Both the position numbers and the translations under genes were made by a program. 41,978 nucleotides of DNA. It comes from Clostridia bacterium. GTDB taxonomy: Bacteria > Bacillota > Sulfobacillia > SLMV01. Each line of letters starts with the position of its first letter. The stretch's first letter is position 1. The DNA is taken from positions 1 through 41,978 of the forward strand of contig PUMD01000195.1 in NCBI GenBank assembly GCA_003551215.1. The letters run 5' to 3'. Below, in pieces: positions 25,115 through 33,270 of this stretch. The notes under the pieces are model-generated. The model was given only the letters and a program-made list of their open reading frames with translations, ran no database searches and was not told where the DNA came from.

Positions 25115-25621
25115 CTAACCGCTGCGCTTCTCCCTGCGTCTGTGCTGCAGACTCACGTAATCATCCCGGGCAGCTGCCCACTGCCGGTAATACCCGCGAA
25201 ACAAAAGCAGGACCCCAAAAGCAATCAGAAAGCCGAAAATCCCCAGCCACTGTCTCCCCAGCCCGGCGGCACCCCCAAGGTTGATCTCTATGTGAGTCCA
25301 GACAACACCGCACAACAGGGCCACGGTACCGTTGCCTGCCGCCAGCCAGTTGAGGCGCTGATCCAGCCGCAGATAATGCATTTTCTCTTCCCACGACATG
25401 TTCTCCCATTCGGTGGCGAATGCCATGCTTTCGTGGCTGCGGTGGGAATGACTGTATACCCTGAGGTCTTCCTGTTCGGATTCCGGCAGGTTGATTTCGG
25501 TGTTCATCAGCTCATACATCTCTCGCTGGATCCTCACCTGATACAAAGCAGCCGCCAGGTAAAGAAATACTGAGAAAAATCCTGCAATCTGAACGAAAAC
25601 TGCTGTCTGCACGAATTCCAT
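25115..25621 (-). CDS. Membrane protein of unknown function, three TM segments
   Basis: I do not recognise this 168-residue protein. Membrane segments are predicted at about 9-28, 94-112 and 122-143. Between the first and second lies an acidic hydrophilic domain with His and Glu (SHSHRSHES, WENMSWEEKM), and the C-terminus is basic. GGAGGA lies 11 nt before the ATG. It sits between trxB (84 bp) and the ABC ATPase (116 bp) on the same strand, so it may belong to either transcript. Confidence 0.7.
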   Translation of the reverse strand: MEFVQTAVFVQIAGFFSVFLYLAAALYQVRIQREMYELMNTEINLPESEQEDLRVYSHSHRSHESMAFATEWENMSWEEKMHYLRLDQRLNWLAAGNGTVALLCGVVWTHIEINLGGAAGLGRQWLGIFGFLIAFGVLLLFRGYYRQWAAARDDYVSLQHRRREKRSG

Positions 25622-25705
25622 ATCTTGATTTGTCCTCCGTCACCCCCTACTCCGTCGAATGCAAGTCCTCAGGTGGCAGAACCAGACCAACCGGACGCAG
25701 GCAGT

Positions 25706-26614
25706 TCAACCAAGGTAGTGTTCTATGGCCATTGCTGCGGTTGCACCGTCCCCCACCGCGGTGGCTATCTGCTTCTGAATGCGGGGGCGCACATCGCCCA
25801 CTGCGAAAATTCCAGGCACGTTAGTCTGCATATCCCCGTCAGTTATCACTGACCCGTCCTCGGCAAGCTCGACGGTTTCAGGAGCAAAGCCGGTGGCCGG
25901 TCGGTACCCAACGTAGATGAAAACCCCCTCAACAGGCAGAGTTCGCCGAGCATCGGTGTCCACGCTCCGCAGCTTGACCCCATCTACGGTTTCATCTCCC
26001 ACAATCTCCTCCACCACCGTACTCCAGTGTATCTGCACGTTATCATTGTCGAAGGCCCGCTTTTGAACTGCCTGTACTGCGCGCAGCTGGTCGCGGCGAT
26101 GAATCAGATGGACGCGACTGGCAAAGCGCGTCAGATAAACAGCTTCTCCAACGGCAGCGTCACCTCCTCCGATGCATGCAACCTCTTTTCCGGCAAAGAA
26201 GGCACCGTCGCAGGTAGCACAGTACGAGACGCCGCGCCCCTGCAGCCTCTGTTCTCCGGGGACATCCAGGGTGCGTGGGGCTGAACCAGAAGCTATCACT
26301 AAAGCCGGTGCCCGGTACTCGTCTTGCCTTCCCACTGCAATGTGGTGGTCTCCGTCGTGCTTGATGGCCTGCACGGTATCGCTTACCAGCTCGGCGCCAA
26401 AGTGCACGGCGTGCTCGAAAAAACGCTGAGCCAGCTTCTGGCCCTGTATATTCAATATGCCGGGGTAGTTTTCTATCTCATCGGTGGTAGCCATCAGTCC
26501 TCCCGGCATCTCCCTTTCCACCAGCAGGGTGTCTCTGCCCGATCTTGCGGCGTAAATGGCGGTGGTGAGACCCGCCGGCCCTGCACCAACAATCAAGACT
26601 TCGCAGGTTCGCAT
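25706..26614 (-). CDS. trxB: Thioredoxin reductase
   Basis: An FAD- and NADPH-dependent reductase that keeps thioredoxin reduced. The FAD site is GAGPAGL (10-16), the redox pair C132/C135 is in CATCDGAFF, and the NADPH motif is CIGGGDAAVGEA followed by HRRDQLRA, which favours NADPH. GIFAVGD is near the C-terminus. The length is 302 residues from the ATG at 26614, with GGAGG 8 nt upstream. A promoter is proposed at 26659-26687. Confidence 0.94.
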   Translation of the reverse strand: MRTCEVLIVGAGPAGLTTAIYAARSGRDTLLVEREMPGGLMATTDEIENYPGILNIQGQKLAQRFFEHAVHFGAELVSDTVQAIKHDGDHHIAVGRQDEYRAPALVIASGSAPRTLDVPGEQRLQGRGVSYCATCDGAFFAGKEVACIGGGDAAVGEAVYLTRFASRVHLIHRRDQLRAVQAVQKRAFDNDNVQIHWSTVVEEIVGDETVDGVKLRSVDTDARRTLPVEGVFIYVGYRPATGFAPETVELAEDGSVITDGDMQTNVPGIFAVGDVRPRIQKQIATAVGDGATAAMAIEHYLG

Positions 26615-26658
26615 TCTACCAACCTCCAGATCCTTTTTCTGCACCGCATCCTATCGAT

Positions 26659-26687
26659 AGCATAGACCGAAGTGCAGCTGCAGACAA
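26659..26687 (-). promoter_or_regulatory. Candidate trxB promoter with overlapping palindrome
   Basis: Minus strand: TTGTCT (26687-26682), a 17-bp spacer, TATGCT (26664-26659). A perfect 10-bp palindrome CTATCGATAG (26651-26660) overlaps the -10 and the likely start point, where a repressor could bind. The whole divergent intergenic stretch 26615-26981 holds this promoter and the DASS promoter; nothing else is seen between them. Confidence 0.45.
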
Positions 26688-26830
26688 ACTCAGACAACCC
26701 AACGCACCAAACAGTCGATTTGAGCCATCCCGGCCCCTGCCAGAAAATCTTCCGCTTGCGGCTGGGCAGTGAGCATTCCATCAATTCATCCCTGGTTCGC
26801 AAGCCTGCATCACGAGACCACAGGACATCC

Positions 26831-26860
26831 TTGACGGCAAAATTTCTTGCCGGTTATATT
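26831..26860 (+). promoter_or_regulatory. Promoter of the DASS-CBS operon with operator-like palindrome
   Basis: TTGACG (26831-26836), an 18-bp spacer and TATATT (26855-26860) give a good sigma-A promoter, with a start near 26867. A perfect 6+6 inverted repeat, CGGCAA-N6-TTGCCG (26835-26852), lies within the spacer and touches the -35. This is typical placement for a repressor or MerR-like regulator site. No regulator gene adjoins it. Confidence 0.6.
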
Positions 26861-26981
26861 GACGGTGGGGTTGTGAATAACGCCTTCCGGGTCGACAGCA
26901 TATCCTCCATCCAGCGACAGGATATTGGATGAGCTCGAGCTGCGGTATACCGTTGCAGAAGGGAGGTTTGCCTGAAGCGAA

Positions 26982-28421
26982 ATGCGCCTACCAGACGATG
27001 CAGAAACTCGCCTTCAGCAAACTGAGAAAGGTCAATCCAGAGAATCACTCACCAGGCGGAGAATCTTCTGGATGCTCGCGGCTGTGGCAGTGGGCATTAC
27101 CGTAATGCTGCTTCCCACCCCAGAGGGACTACCCCCTTCCGGACACCGCTACCTGGCAATTCTGTCCTCACTTTTGGTGATGTTTCTCACCGAACCCGTT
27201 CCTCTGCCCCTGGTTATGGCCTCCGCAGGATGTTCGCTGGTGGTATCCAATGTGGGGTCTTCAGACCAGGTGTGGTCCGCCTACGCACACCCGGTTGTAT
27301 TCTTCGTTCTGGGATGTCTGATGCTGGCCAATATCGCCGAAAATGTGGGGCTGACCCGGAGGCTGGGCAACATCATGCTGCGTCACTGCGGCACCAGAGT
27401 GGTCACGTTCTCTCTGTGGTCATGCCTGCTTTTAGGAATGGCCTCTTCACTTATGCACGATGTTACTGCCCTCACCATGGGAATTATGGCGATATTGCCA
27501 CTGATGCGCCAGACCGACATAGCCCCAGGTACCCCCACGGGGATATTTTTGATTCTGTCTATGGCTTTCTGCTCTTCGGCGGGAGGAATGGCAACCCTCG
27601 TGGGAGGCGGAAGGAACATGGTGGCAGCAGCATTCCTCAAGGATCTTGCTGGCATGGAAATAGGATTTTTCGAATGGACGTTGTACGCTATGCCTCCTGC
27701 TCTGGTTTCTATTCCGGCCGTCTGGCTGGCATTGTTCCTGGTCTTCCGACCGGATACTTCCCTTCATTTTCCGGAGGATGCCGTGGATGATATGGGGGAA
27801 TTAAGTAGAGACGAGCTGACGGCTCTTGCAGTCATCGGGGGAGTTTTTCTTTGTTTCTTCACCCGAACCATCCACGGCATAGACTATTCCATCATTGTCG
27901 TAGGGGCAGTGGTTGTACTCACATTGCTGGGGCTGATCGAATGGAATAGACTGAACGAAAGAACCGAGTGGGCGGTCAGCTTCCTCGTGTTCGGCGGAGG
28001 GATTTCTCTTGGGCAGGCGATGGAATATACCGGTACAGCCGAATTTCTGGCCGGTTTATTTTTTCCCTTCTTTGAGGGAAGAGGATGGTTTTTGCTCTTC
28101 TTGGGCGTAGGGGTGTTTGCTTCACTGCTGACACAATTGATGGCTAACGTAGCCTCGGCAGCCCTGATCCTGCCTGTCGCCATACCAATGGCAATAATGA
28201 GTGGAGTAAACCCTGTCCTGATGGCCCTGTCTCTGGGGATCTTTACATCCTTTGCTTATCTTCTGGTGGTAGCCTGCCCGCCAAACGTCGTTGCTTATAG
28301 CGTGGGCTACTTCCGAGCCTCCGATCTACTGAGAGGTGGACTGGTTGCTCAGCCGGTAGGCATGCTCTGCGCAGCGATCGTGGCGTACGGCTGGTGGAGC
28401 CTGCTGGGATTAGTGGGTTAG
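26982..28421 (+). CDS. DASS/SLC13-family anion transporter
   Basis: A 479-residue permease with about 11-12 hydrophobic segments, likely importing dicarboxylate, sulfate or another anion with Na+ or H+. The two DASS hallmark loops are present in variant form: SSAGGMATLVGGGRN (198-212) and TQLMANVASAALILPVA (384-400). A cytoplasmic N-terminus of about 27 residues precedes TM1. GGGAGG is 15 nt before the ATG, unusually far, and an in-frame TGA just upstream excludes an earlier start. A CBS-domain gene follows by 32 bp. Confidence 0.85.
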   Translation: MRLPDDAETRLQQTEKGQSRESLTRRRIFWMLAAVAVGITVMLLPTPEGLPPSGHRYLAILSSLLVMFLTEPVPLPLVMASAGCSLVVSNVGSSDQVWSAYAHPVVFFVLGCLMLANIAENVGLTRRLGNIMLRHCGTRVVTFSLWSCLLLGMASSLMHDVTALTMGIMAILPLMRQTDIAPGTPTGIFLILSMAFCSSAGGMATLVGGGRNMVAAAFLKDLAGMEIGFFEWTLYAMPPALVSIPAVWLALFLVFRPDTSLHFPEDAVDDMGELSRDELTALAVIGGVFLCFFTRTIHGIDYSIIVVGAVVVLTLLGLIEWNRLNERTEWAVSFLVFGGGISLGQAMEYTGTAEFLAGLFFPFFEGRGWFLLFLGVGVFASLLTQLMANVASAALILPVAIPMAIMSGVNPVLMALSLGIFTSFAYLLVVACPPNVVAYSVGYFRASDLLRGGLVAQPVGMLCAAIVAYGWWSLLGLVG

Positions 28422-28453
28422 TGAGCCTGGCGTGTAGAGAGGAGAGGATATCC

Positions 28454-29029
28454 GTGCGGTCATCCGGTAGCATAAGCGAATTGATGATCCCGGTTAGCGG
28501 CTATCCCAAGGTCAAAGAAGATGATTCGCTAAGCTCGGCCATAGCACGTCTTCGACAATACTACTCTGAAGACCGGGAGCACCGCTCGATGCTGGTGACG
28601 GGAGAGACCGAAGATGCAACCGAACGCATTGTGGGAATACTGCGCATCAACGATATAATGTCTGCTCTGAAACACCTCACACGGTCTTACGACAGCGATG
28701 AAGTATCCCGCATGGCACACTCTCTGGGTGATTATGGAACGAGGATGCGCCAGGACAAAGAAGTTGATCTGAGGCGCGGTTTCGAGTGGAAGGTCAAGGA
28801 GGTAATGCCCCAAAAACCTCACAGGGTAGATATTGATCAATCGCCGGCGGAAACCCTGCAGATAATGCTGCTGAACAACGTGGACGTGCTGGCCGTCTGC
28901 CAAAACGGCCAGATAGTGGGAATCATACGAGCCGTTGACCTGCTGGAATACATCTCTCAGGCATGGACACGCGCCAGCGATGACAGACACCAAAACAGCC
29001 TGACCTTCGACGAGCAGCCCCCGGAGTAG
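28454..29029 (+). CDS. CBS-pair protein, putative regulator of the adjacent transporter
   Basis: A 191-residue soluble protein with two CBS motifs (about 6-75 and 112-170), separated by a helical linker of about 35 residues. CBS pairs bind adenosyl nucleotides such as AMP, ATP or c-di-AMP and tune transporters and enzymes. The GTG at 28454 follows GGAGAGGA. Its place right behind the DASS permease suggests that it gates the permease in response to energy state; this is inference. It ends at a bidirectional terminator. Confidence 0.75.
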   Translation: MRSSGSISELMIPVSGYPKVKEDDSLSSAIARLRQYYSEDREHRSMLVTGETEDATERIVGILRINDIMSALKHLTRSYDSDEVSRMAHSLGDYGTRMRQDKEVDLRRGFEWKVKEVMPQKPHRVDIDQSPAETLQIMLLNNVDVLAVCQNGQIVGIIRAVDLLEYISQAWTRASDDRHQNSLTFDEQPPE

Positions 29030-29036
29030 CCGCTGA

Positions 29037-29062
29037 GGACGGGGAGCCGCACCTCCCCGTCC
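29037..29062. terminator. Bidirectional terminator between convergent transporter operons
   Basis: A perfect 10-bp GC stem (GGACGGGGAG at 29037-29046, CTCCCCGTCC at 29053-29062) with a 6-nt loop lies between the CBS gene stop (29029) and the second transporter stop (29080). Plus-strand AGCTTTA follows it. It likely ends both transcripts. Confidence 0.75.
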
Positions 29063-29079
29063 AGCTTTATCCACGAGCT

Positions 29080-30474
29080 TCACATATATCCCAAAACGGT
29101 CCACCATCCCACCTGAATCCCGATCACCACAGCCGTTATCAGAGTCTGCGCTCCGAAAAACTGCAGTGTTTCCCTCTCGGTGAAGTGCCCTCCGTCACCG
29201 CTGCCCACCAGCAGCATGAGGTTGTGAAAGGGCAGGGCAAAGCCCATGACCACTGCCGTGTAAACCAACAGCATGACTGGGGCCGCGGGTATGTGAGCAG
29301 CGGCAGCAAGGGCCATAACTGGCCCGGCCATCATTGAAAGCGTAGCCAGTACACTCCCGATTACCAGGTGAAGAACGTAGGCAGCTGCAGCGGCACCGCC
29401 CAGTATGATAAAAAGGGGCATATCCCCCGCCGGCAGCAGCACCGCTACCAGCCAGTCAGCCAGACCAGTGTGCATTCCCACAGTGCCTATAGCCACAGCA
29501 GCAGTCGCGAAGATCAGGGTTGACCAGTCCACATCTTCTCTCAGCTCCTCAGCTGACAGCACATCACCTATCACCGGCAGGCTGAGCCCCACAGCAGCCC
29601 CCACAGCTATCCATCCCGGATCCAGGCCGTGGTAGGAATCGGCCACCCACATTATGACCGCCACCCCCACCCATATGAGGGTGCGTATCTGCTCACCCGT
29701 CAGCACATCGGCCTCCCGCATGCAGGCGCCGGCCTCCATCAAATCAGTGTCAGATTCACCCTCGAATACCTCACCAGACACATGCAGATGACCGATGATC
29801 ATCAGGGCGCCTGCCGCAACTGCTGGAACTGACATCATAAGCAGCCACTGCATCCACGATATTCCCCCAGCGAAGGAAGCCACAATCGGATTCAGGATTG
29901 ACTCTCCGGTCAGAAACAGCATAGAGCTGGGTATGCAGCTGGCAAAAACAGCAAACCCCAGAGCAGCTTCTGCCTCAGTTGAAATCCGAATCTGTGAAAT
30001 GTACGCCTTAACCAGAGATATCAGAATGAAGGCTCTGGGAAAAGGAACGGGAATGATAATTGCCAGCACCGCATTGAGGAAGTATACCACCACGATCAAC
30101 CTGAACCAGCCGGTGGCAAGGGGAAGCAGGATACGCCTCGAAAGCCATGAGGCCAGCCCGGATTTGCCAACGGCGGCGGCAATCAGAAAAGCCCCGATCA
30201 TAAGCCAGGGAGTCGAGGTGGACCAAAAGCCCAAAACCTGTCCAGGCGTACCCACTCCGGATGCCAGAAAGTAGAGAATCAAAAGCAAAGAACAGTAAGC
30301 GGCGGGTACAACGCGAAAGGCCCACCAGACCACTGCAAAGGCTATCCCTGCCAGGGCAAGGCGAGCGGGTTGCTGCAGGGATGAAAGCCCGGTGAGCCAA
30401 TAGCAGGCCGCTGATAAAAAAATAGATAATGCGACTCCGACCAGCCTACGTTGCCTTGTTCGCAAGCGAACCAA
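29080..30474 (-). CDS. SLC13/DASS-like permease
   Basis: A multi-pass permease (about 12 hydrophobic segments, about 464 residues) that looks like a divergent DASS-family anion transporter. The hallmark loops are less canonical than in the transporter at 26982: CIPSSMLFLTGESILN and a later SVLATLSMMAGP region. An acidic cytoplasmic loop (EGESDTDLMEAG) is mid-protein. I favour the TTG at 30474, with AGGGAGG 5 nt upstream; an ATG at 30492 has no ribosome site. It follows gatD closely on the same strand, so it may be co-transcribed with murT-gatD. The substrate is unknown. Confidence 0.75.
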   Translation of the reverse strand: MVRLRTRQRRLVGVALSIFLSAACYWLTGLSSLQQPARLALAGIAFAVVWWAFRVVPAAYCSLLLILYFLASGVGTPGQVLGFWSTSTPWLMIGAFLIAAAVGKSGLASWLSRRILLPLATGWFRLIVVVYFLNAVLAIIIPVPFPRAFILISLVKAYISQIRISTEAEAALGFAVFASCIPSSMLFLTGESILNPIVASFAGGISWMQWLLMMSVPAVAAGALMIIGHLHVSGEVFEGESDTDLMEAGACMREADVLTGEQIRTLIWVGVAVIMWVADSYHGLDPGWIAVGAAVGLSLPVIGDVLSAEELREDVDWSTLIFATAAVAIGTVGMHTGLADWLVAVLLPAGDMPLFIILGGAAAAAYVLHLVIGSVLATLSMMAGPVMALAAAAHIPAAPVMLLVYTAVVMGFALPFHNLMLLVGSGDGGHFTERETLQFFGAQTLITAVVIGIQVGWWTVLGYM

Positions 30475-30507
30475 TGGGACCTCCCTCTCCATCCGCTGCG
30501 GAGTATG

Positions 30508-31260
30508 TCAGCCGGCGGGGACATCAAGCTCAGCGGGTTGCAGCCCGGCTCTGCGTAGTGCCTGTCTGTGTGCCTGCCATTCGCGGTCATCGGTCAGTTC
30601 TGCAAGCTTGACGTCGCCAAATCTCTTTTTCAGAGCTTTGCGAATAAGCAAATCCGCCAGGTGAGGGTTGCGGGGAAGCAGTGGACCACACAGATGAGTT
30701 CCATAGGCAGTGCCACAAACGGCCCCCTCCGCCTGCTGGTTTTCTCCTCTACCGCTGATGACTCGACCCAGCGGCAGACAATTCACACCCAGGCGCGTAC
30801 GTCCGGCGTGATTCTCGAATCCAACTATGGTGTCGGGGGAAGACAACAGCTCACTTCGCAGGACAACGCTGCCCACTATTCGGTCACCGCAGCAGACAGT
30901 ATCAGCGTCGAACACGCCTACCCCAGCATAACTCCCTGCATCATACTCAAAAGTTGTACCCAACATTTCAAAACCACTGCACACAGCCAAAAGCACCGTG
31001 CCGTCCTCTACTGCCAGGCGTATGGCTTCAGCCCGTCGAAACAGATCTGAGTAAATCACCTGACGGTATCTGTCCTCGGTACCCCCAAGGTAAATAAGGT
31101 CAAAACCAGCCAGGTCGCCGGGCTCATCACCAATATTTGACTCATACACCTCCAAAGCCAGCCCACGCCAGCTGCATCGGCGACGGATAGCAAGCACGTT
31201 GCCGGCGTCGCCCCATACACCGGTAAATTCGGGATAGAGGTAGCAGACCTTCAGTGGCAA
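30508..31260 (-). CDS. gatD: Lipid II isoglutaminyl synthase, glutaminase subunit GatD
   Basis: A class I glutamine amidotransferase of 250 residues. It hydrolyses glutamine and passes ammonia to MurT, which amidates the D-Glu of lipid II to D-isoglutamine. The nucleophile is C94 (AVCSGFEMLG), and the catalytic His189 is in GTHLCGPLLPRNP. The start is a TTG with GGAGGA 6-7 nt upstream, 12 bp after murT. This pair is characteristic of Gram-positive-type cell walls. Confidence 0.92.
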   Translation of the reverse strand: MPLKVCYLYPEFTGVWGDAGNVLAIRRRCSWRGLALEVYESNIGDEPGDLAGFDLIYLGGTEDRYRQVIYSDLFRRAEAIRLAVEDGTVLLAVCSGFEMLGTTFEYDAGSYAGVGVFDADTVCCGDRIVGSVVLRSELLSSPDTIVGFENHAGRTRLGVNCLPLGRVISGRGENQQAEGAVCGTAYGTHLCGPLLPRNPHLADLLIRKALKKRFGDVKLAELTDDREWQAHRQALRRAGLQPAELDVPAG

Positions 31261-31272
31261 AACGCTTCCTCC

Positions 31273-32679
31273 TCATCTGTCAGATTCTATGCCCCGCTTC
31301 AGCATCTCTCGCCGCAGCTGCCACATGGCTGTGTAATTGGGCAGCACGTACAGCTCGTCCACTTCACCGACCAGCTGCTCGGCCAGCGATACACATTCGT
31401 TCGCCGTAGACACTGCCTGAAGACGCGATGACGGTAAGCCAGCGTACTTGAGGCGCAGGGCCAAGTCGGCAGCCCTTTCCCCGCCCACCGCAAACTGCGA
31501 CTGACCTCGGGTGATAAGCGGACTGTCCTCCAGCTGTATATCCCAGATCCACGAAATATCCCGCCCGTCGGCCTCCCGGTCGTTCAGCACCAGCATAAGG
31601 GCCTTGCTACCCGGTAGATCAGCAATGGACTGCAGGACCTGGTTGAACCCTGCGGCATTTTTAACCAGCGCCATCTTGACGGTGCCGTCTGACAAAATGA
31701 ACGATTCCCACCGCCCGAATACCCCTCGAAAGCCGTCTACCGCTTCCTGCATCGCAGAGACCGGACTACCCATCGTGCTGGCTGCTGCTACCGCCGCCGC
31801 CGCGTTGTAGACATTATAGATGCCCGGCAGGCTCAGGACAGAAGAAAATTCGGCAGAGTCACCAGCTTTACATTCTCGGGTTAGTGATACCTTCACACAG
31901 GATTCGCCCGCCCCGAAGTCGACTATGTCCACCTCCACATCGAGCTGGGGGCGAGAAAAATCACAGGCCGGACAGAAGTAATCCCCCAGGTGAGCGTAGC
32001 TGTGCCACCGGTACCTGAGCAGCTTTGCACAGCGGATGCAGCTCTGTACCTGCCGGCGCCTCTCTGTTGCCTCCGAGTCGGCATGCCCCCCGGCCACTCC
32101 AAAAAAGGTGGGTGGGTGTGCAAAACACAAAGATTCATTCAGTTCAACTGCCCTGGGGTCGTCTGCGTTGAGGCAAACAGAAACATGCGCTGAAACCGGT
32201 TTGAGTGCATCACGGACGGAGGAGACTACATCATCCAGCTGCCCATACCGGTCAAGCTGGTCAGCAAAAAAATTGGTGATAACTACAATTTCTGGGTGCA
32301 GATCCGACACCAAATTGTTCAAAGCGGCTTCGTCGACTTCCAGGACGACGGCATCGGAATCCAGCCGCCCCAAGAAGTCAGCTCCCTCAATCAGTGCAGT
32401 AGCAATTCCAGCGGACATGTTTGCTCCGCTGGCATTACTCAGTGCTGTTTTGCCCGACCGCTGCAGTATGCTGCAAATCTGCGCAACGGTAGTGGTTTTG
32501 CCGTTGGTGCCGGTGACAACTGCCACCGATTGGCCCTCTACCAGCTGGCCAATCAGCCCGGGGTTGAACCTTAGAGCCACCCTCCCCGGAAAAGTCGTCG
32601 CGGCACGGTCAAATAAACGGAGGATCCTGAGGAGGATTTTTCCCAAAAGGATTGCAAAAATACAGCCTAAGATTCGCAC
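31273..32679 (-). CDS. murT: Lipid II isoglutaminyl synthase, Mur-ligase subunit MurT
   Basis: A Mur-ligase-like ATP-dependent amidotransferase subunit of 468 residues. The P-loop is VTGTNGKTTT. A four-cysteine zinc ribbon sits in the central domain (SCIRCAKLL and YFCPACDF), as known for MurT. The C-terminal domain is complete. A hydrophobic N-terminus (about 1-20) suggests membrane association near lipid II. The start is a GTG with GGAGG 4 nt upstream. Together with gatD it makes the amidating complex. Confidence 0.93.
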   Translation of the reverse strand: MRILGCIFAILLGKILLRILRLFDRAATTFPGRVALRFNPGLIGQLVEGQSVAVVTGTNGKTTTVAQICSILQRSGKTALSNASGANMSAGIATALIEGADFLGRLDSDAVVLEVDEAALNNLVSDLHPEIVVITNFFADQLDRYGQLDDVVSSVRDALKPVSAHVSVCLNADDPRAVELNESLCFAHPPTFFGVAGGHADSEATERRRQVQSCIRCAKLLRYRWHSYAHLGDYFCPACDFSRPQLDVEVDIVDFGAGESCVKVSLTRECKAGDSAEFSSVLSLPGIYNVYNAAAAVAAASTMGSPVSAMQEAVDGFRGVFGRWESFILSDGTVKMALVKNAAGFNQVLQSIADLPGSKALMLVLNDREADGRDISWIWDIQLEDSPLITRGQSQFAVGGERAADLALRLKYAGLPSSRLQAVSTANECVSLAEQLVGEVDELYVLPNYTAMWQLRREMLKRGIESDR

Positions 32680-32719
32680 ACCGCCTCCTCCTGTTCACAA
32701 CGCGCCGGGAAAAACAGCC

Positions 32720-32745
32720 AAAAATAAAAGATCTCCTGTGAGATC
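32720..32745 (-). terminator. Rho-independent terminator after the small membrane protein gene
   Basis: Minus strand: GATCTC (32745-32740), ACAG loop, GAGATC (32735-32730), then TTTTATTTTT (32729-32720). This is a textbook intrinsic terminator 30 bp after the stop at 32776, and it separates the tRNA/small-protein unit from murT. Confidence 0.85.
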
Positions 32746-32775
32746 AGTTCAGCATCCTTTGCCTGCTTCGTTTTC

Positions 32776-32994
32776 CTACAGACCGAGAACCATCTGAATT
32801 AGGCCGAAGACTACCCAAAAAATACCCATCCACGCCCAGGTGTTTTTTTCTCGTTCTATATCATCCTCGGGTATTTCTTCGGAATCCTCATACTTTCGCA
32901 TCAGGCGTTCGTTGAACCAGGCAGAACGAGGAAGATAAAGACAGGCTGCTCCCGTAAGCAGGCTTAAGATCGCAATGGCAAAAGAACTCAACAT
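32776..32994 (-). CDS. Small membrane protein with two TM segments
   Basis: A 72-residue protein with hydrophobic segments at about 2-20 and 54-70, joined by a charged loop rich in Glu and Asp (EDSEEIPEDDIEREK). I do not recognise it. The ATG at 32994 has GGAAGG upstream. The frame continues upstream through the tRNA gene, but that part cannot be coding. No terminator stands between the tRNA and this gene, so it is probably on the same transcript as tRNA-Pro. Confidence 0.65.
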   Translation of the reverse strand: MLSSFAIAILSLLTGAACLYLPRSAWFNERLMRKYEDSEEIPEDDIEREKNTWAWMGIFWVVFGLIQMVLGL

Positions 32995-33028
32995 CGCCAA
33001 CCCGCCTTCCGGTGCAGCGGAAACAAAA

Positions 33029-33106
33029 TGGTCGGGATGGCCAGATTCGAACTGGCGACCTCCGCGTCCCGAACGCGGCGCCCTGACCAAGCTGGGCCAC
33101 ATCCCG
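33029..33106 (-). tRNA. tRNA-Pro(CGG)
   Basis: A complete cloverleaf on the minus strand. The acceptor stem is CGGGATG/CATCCCG, the discriminator is A, and CCA is encoded. The anticodon stem is CCGCG/CGCGG with the 7-nt loop TTCGGGA, giving anticodon CGG for CCG codons. The T arm is GCCAG-TTCGAAT-CTGGC. The length with CCA is 78 nt. Confidence 0.95.
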
Positions 33107-33148
33107 ACTGCTTCCGCTCCCTTAGATCAGCTACCACACACAGTAAAT

Positions 33149-33177
33149 ATTGTACCTTCAGGGCGATATCGCGTCAA
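33149..33177 (-). promoter_or_regulatory. Promoter of tRNA-Pro
   Basis: Minus strand: TTGACG (33177-33172), a 17-bp spacer, TACAAT (33154-33149), with a start near 33142, about 36 nt before the mature tRNA 5' end. This is a near-consensus sigma-A promoter. It also explains expression of the small membrane protein gene downstream. Confidence 0.75.
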
Positions 33178-33223
33178 CGAGACCGCATCAACTGCAGGGC
33201 ACAAAGAAAGGCAGCATGCAGCA

Positions 33224-33260
33224 ATTCCCGGCCGCAACAGTCAAGTATGCGGCCGGGAAT
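33224..33260 (-). terminator. Strong hairpin after the S9 peptidase gene
   Basis: A perfect 12-bp inverted repeat (ATTCCCGGCCGC at 33224-33235, GCGGCCGGGAAT at 33249-33260) with a 13-nt loop lies 10 bp past the peptidase stop. No long T-run follows, but the stem is very stable. It probably ends the peptidase transcript before the tRNA promoter. Confidence 0.65.
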
Positions 33261-33270
33261 GCAGGCTAAT

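Noticed and set aside
32995..33102. Extension of the small membrane protein frame upstream to 33102
   Set aside because: This part lies inside the tRNA-Pro gene; the ATG at 32994 with GGAAGG is the credible start.
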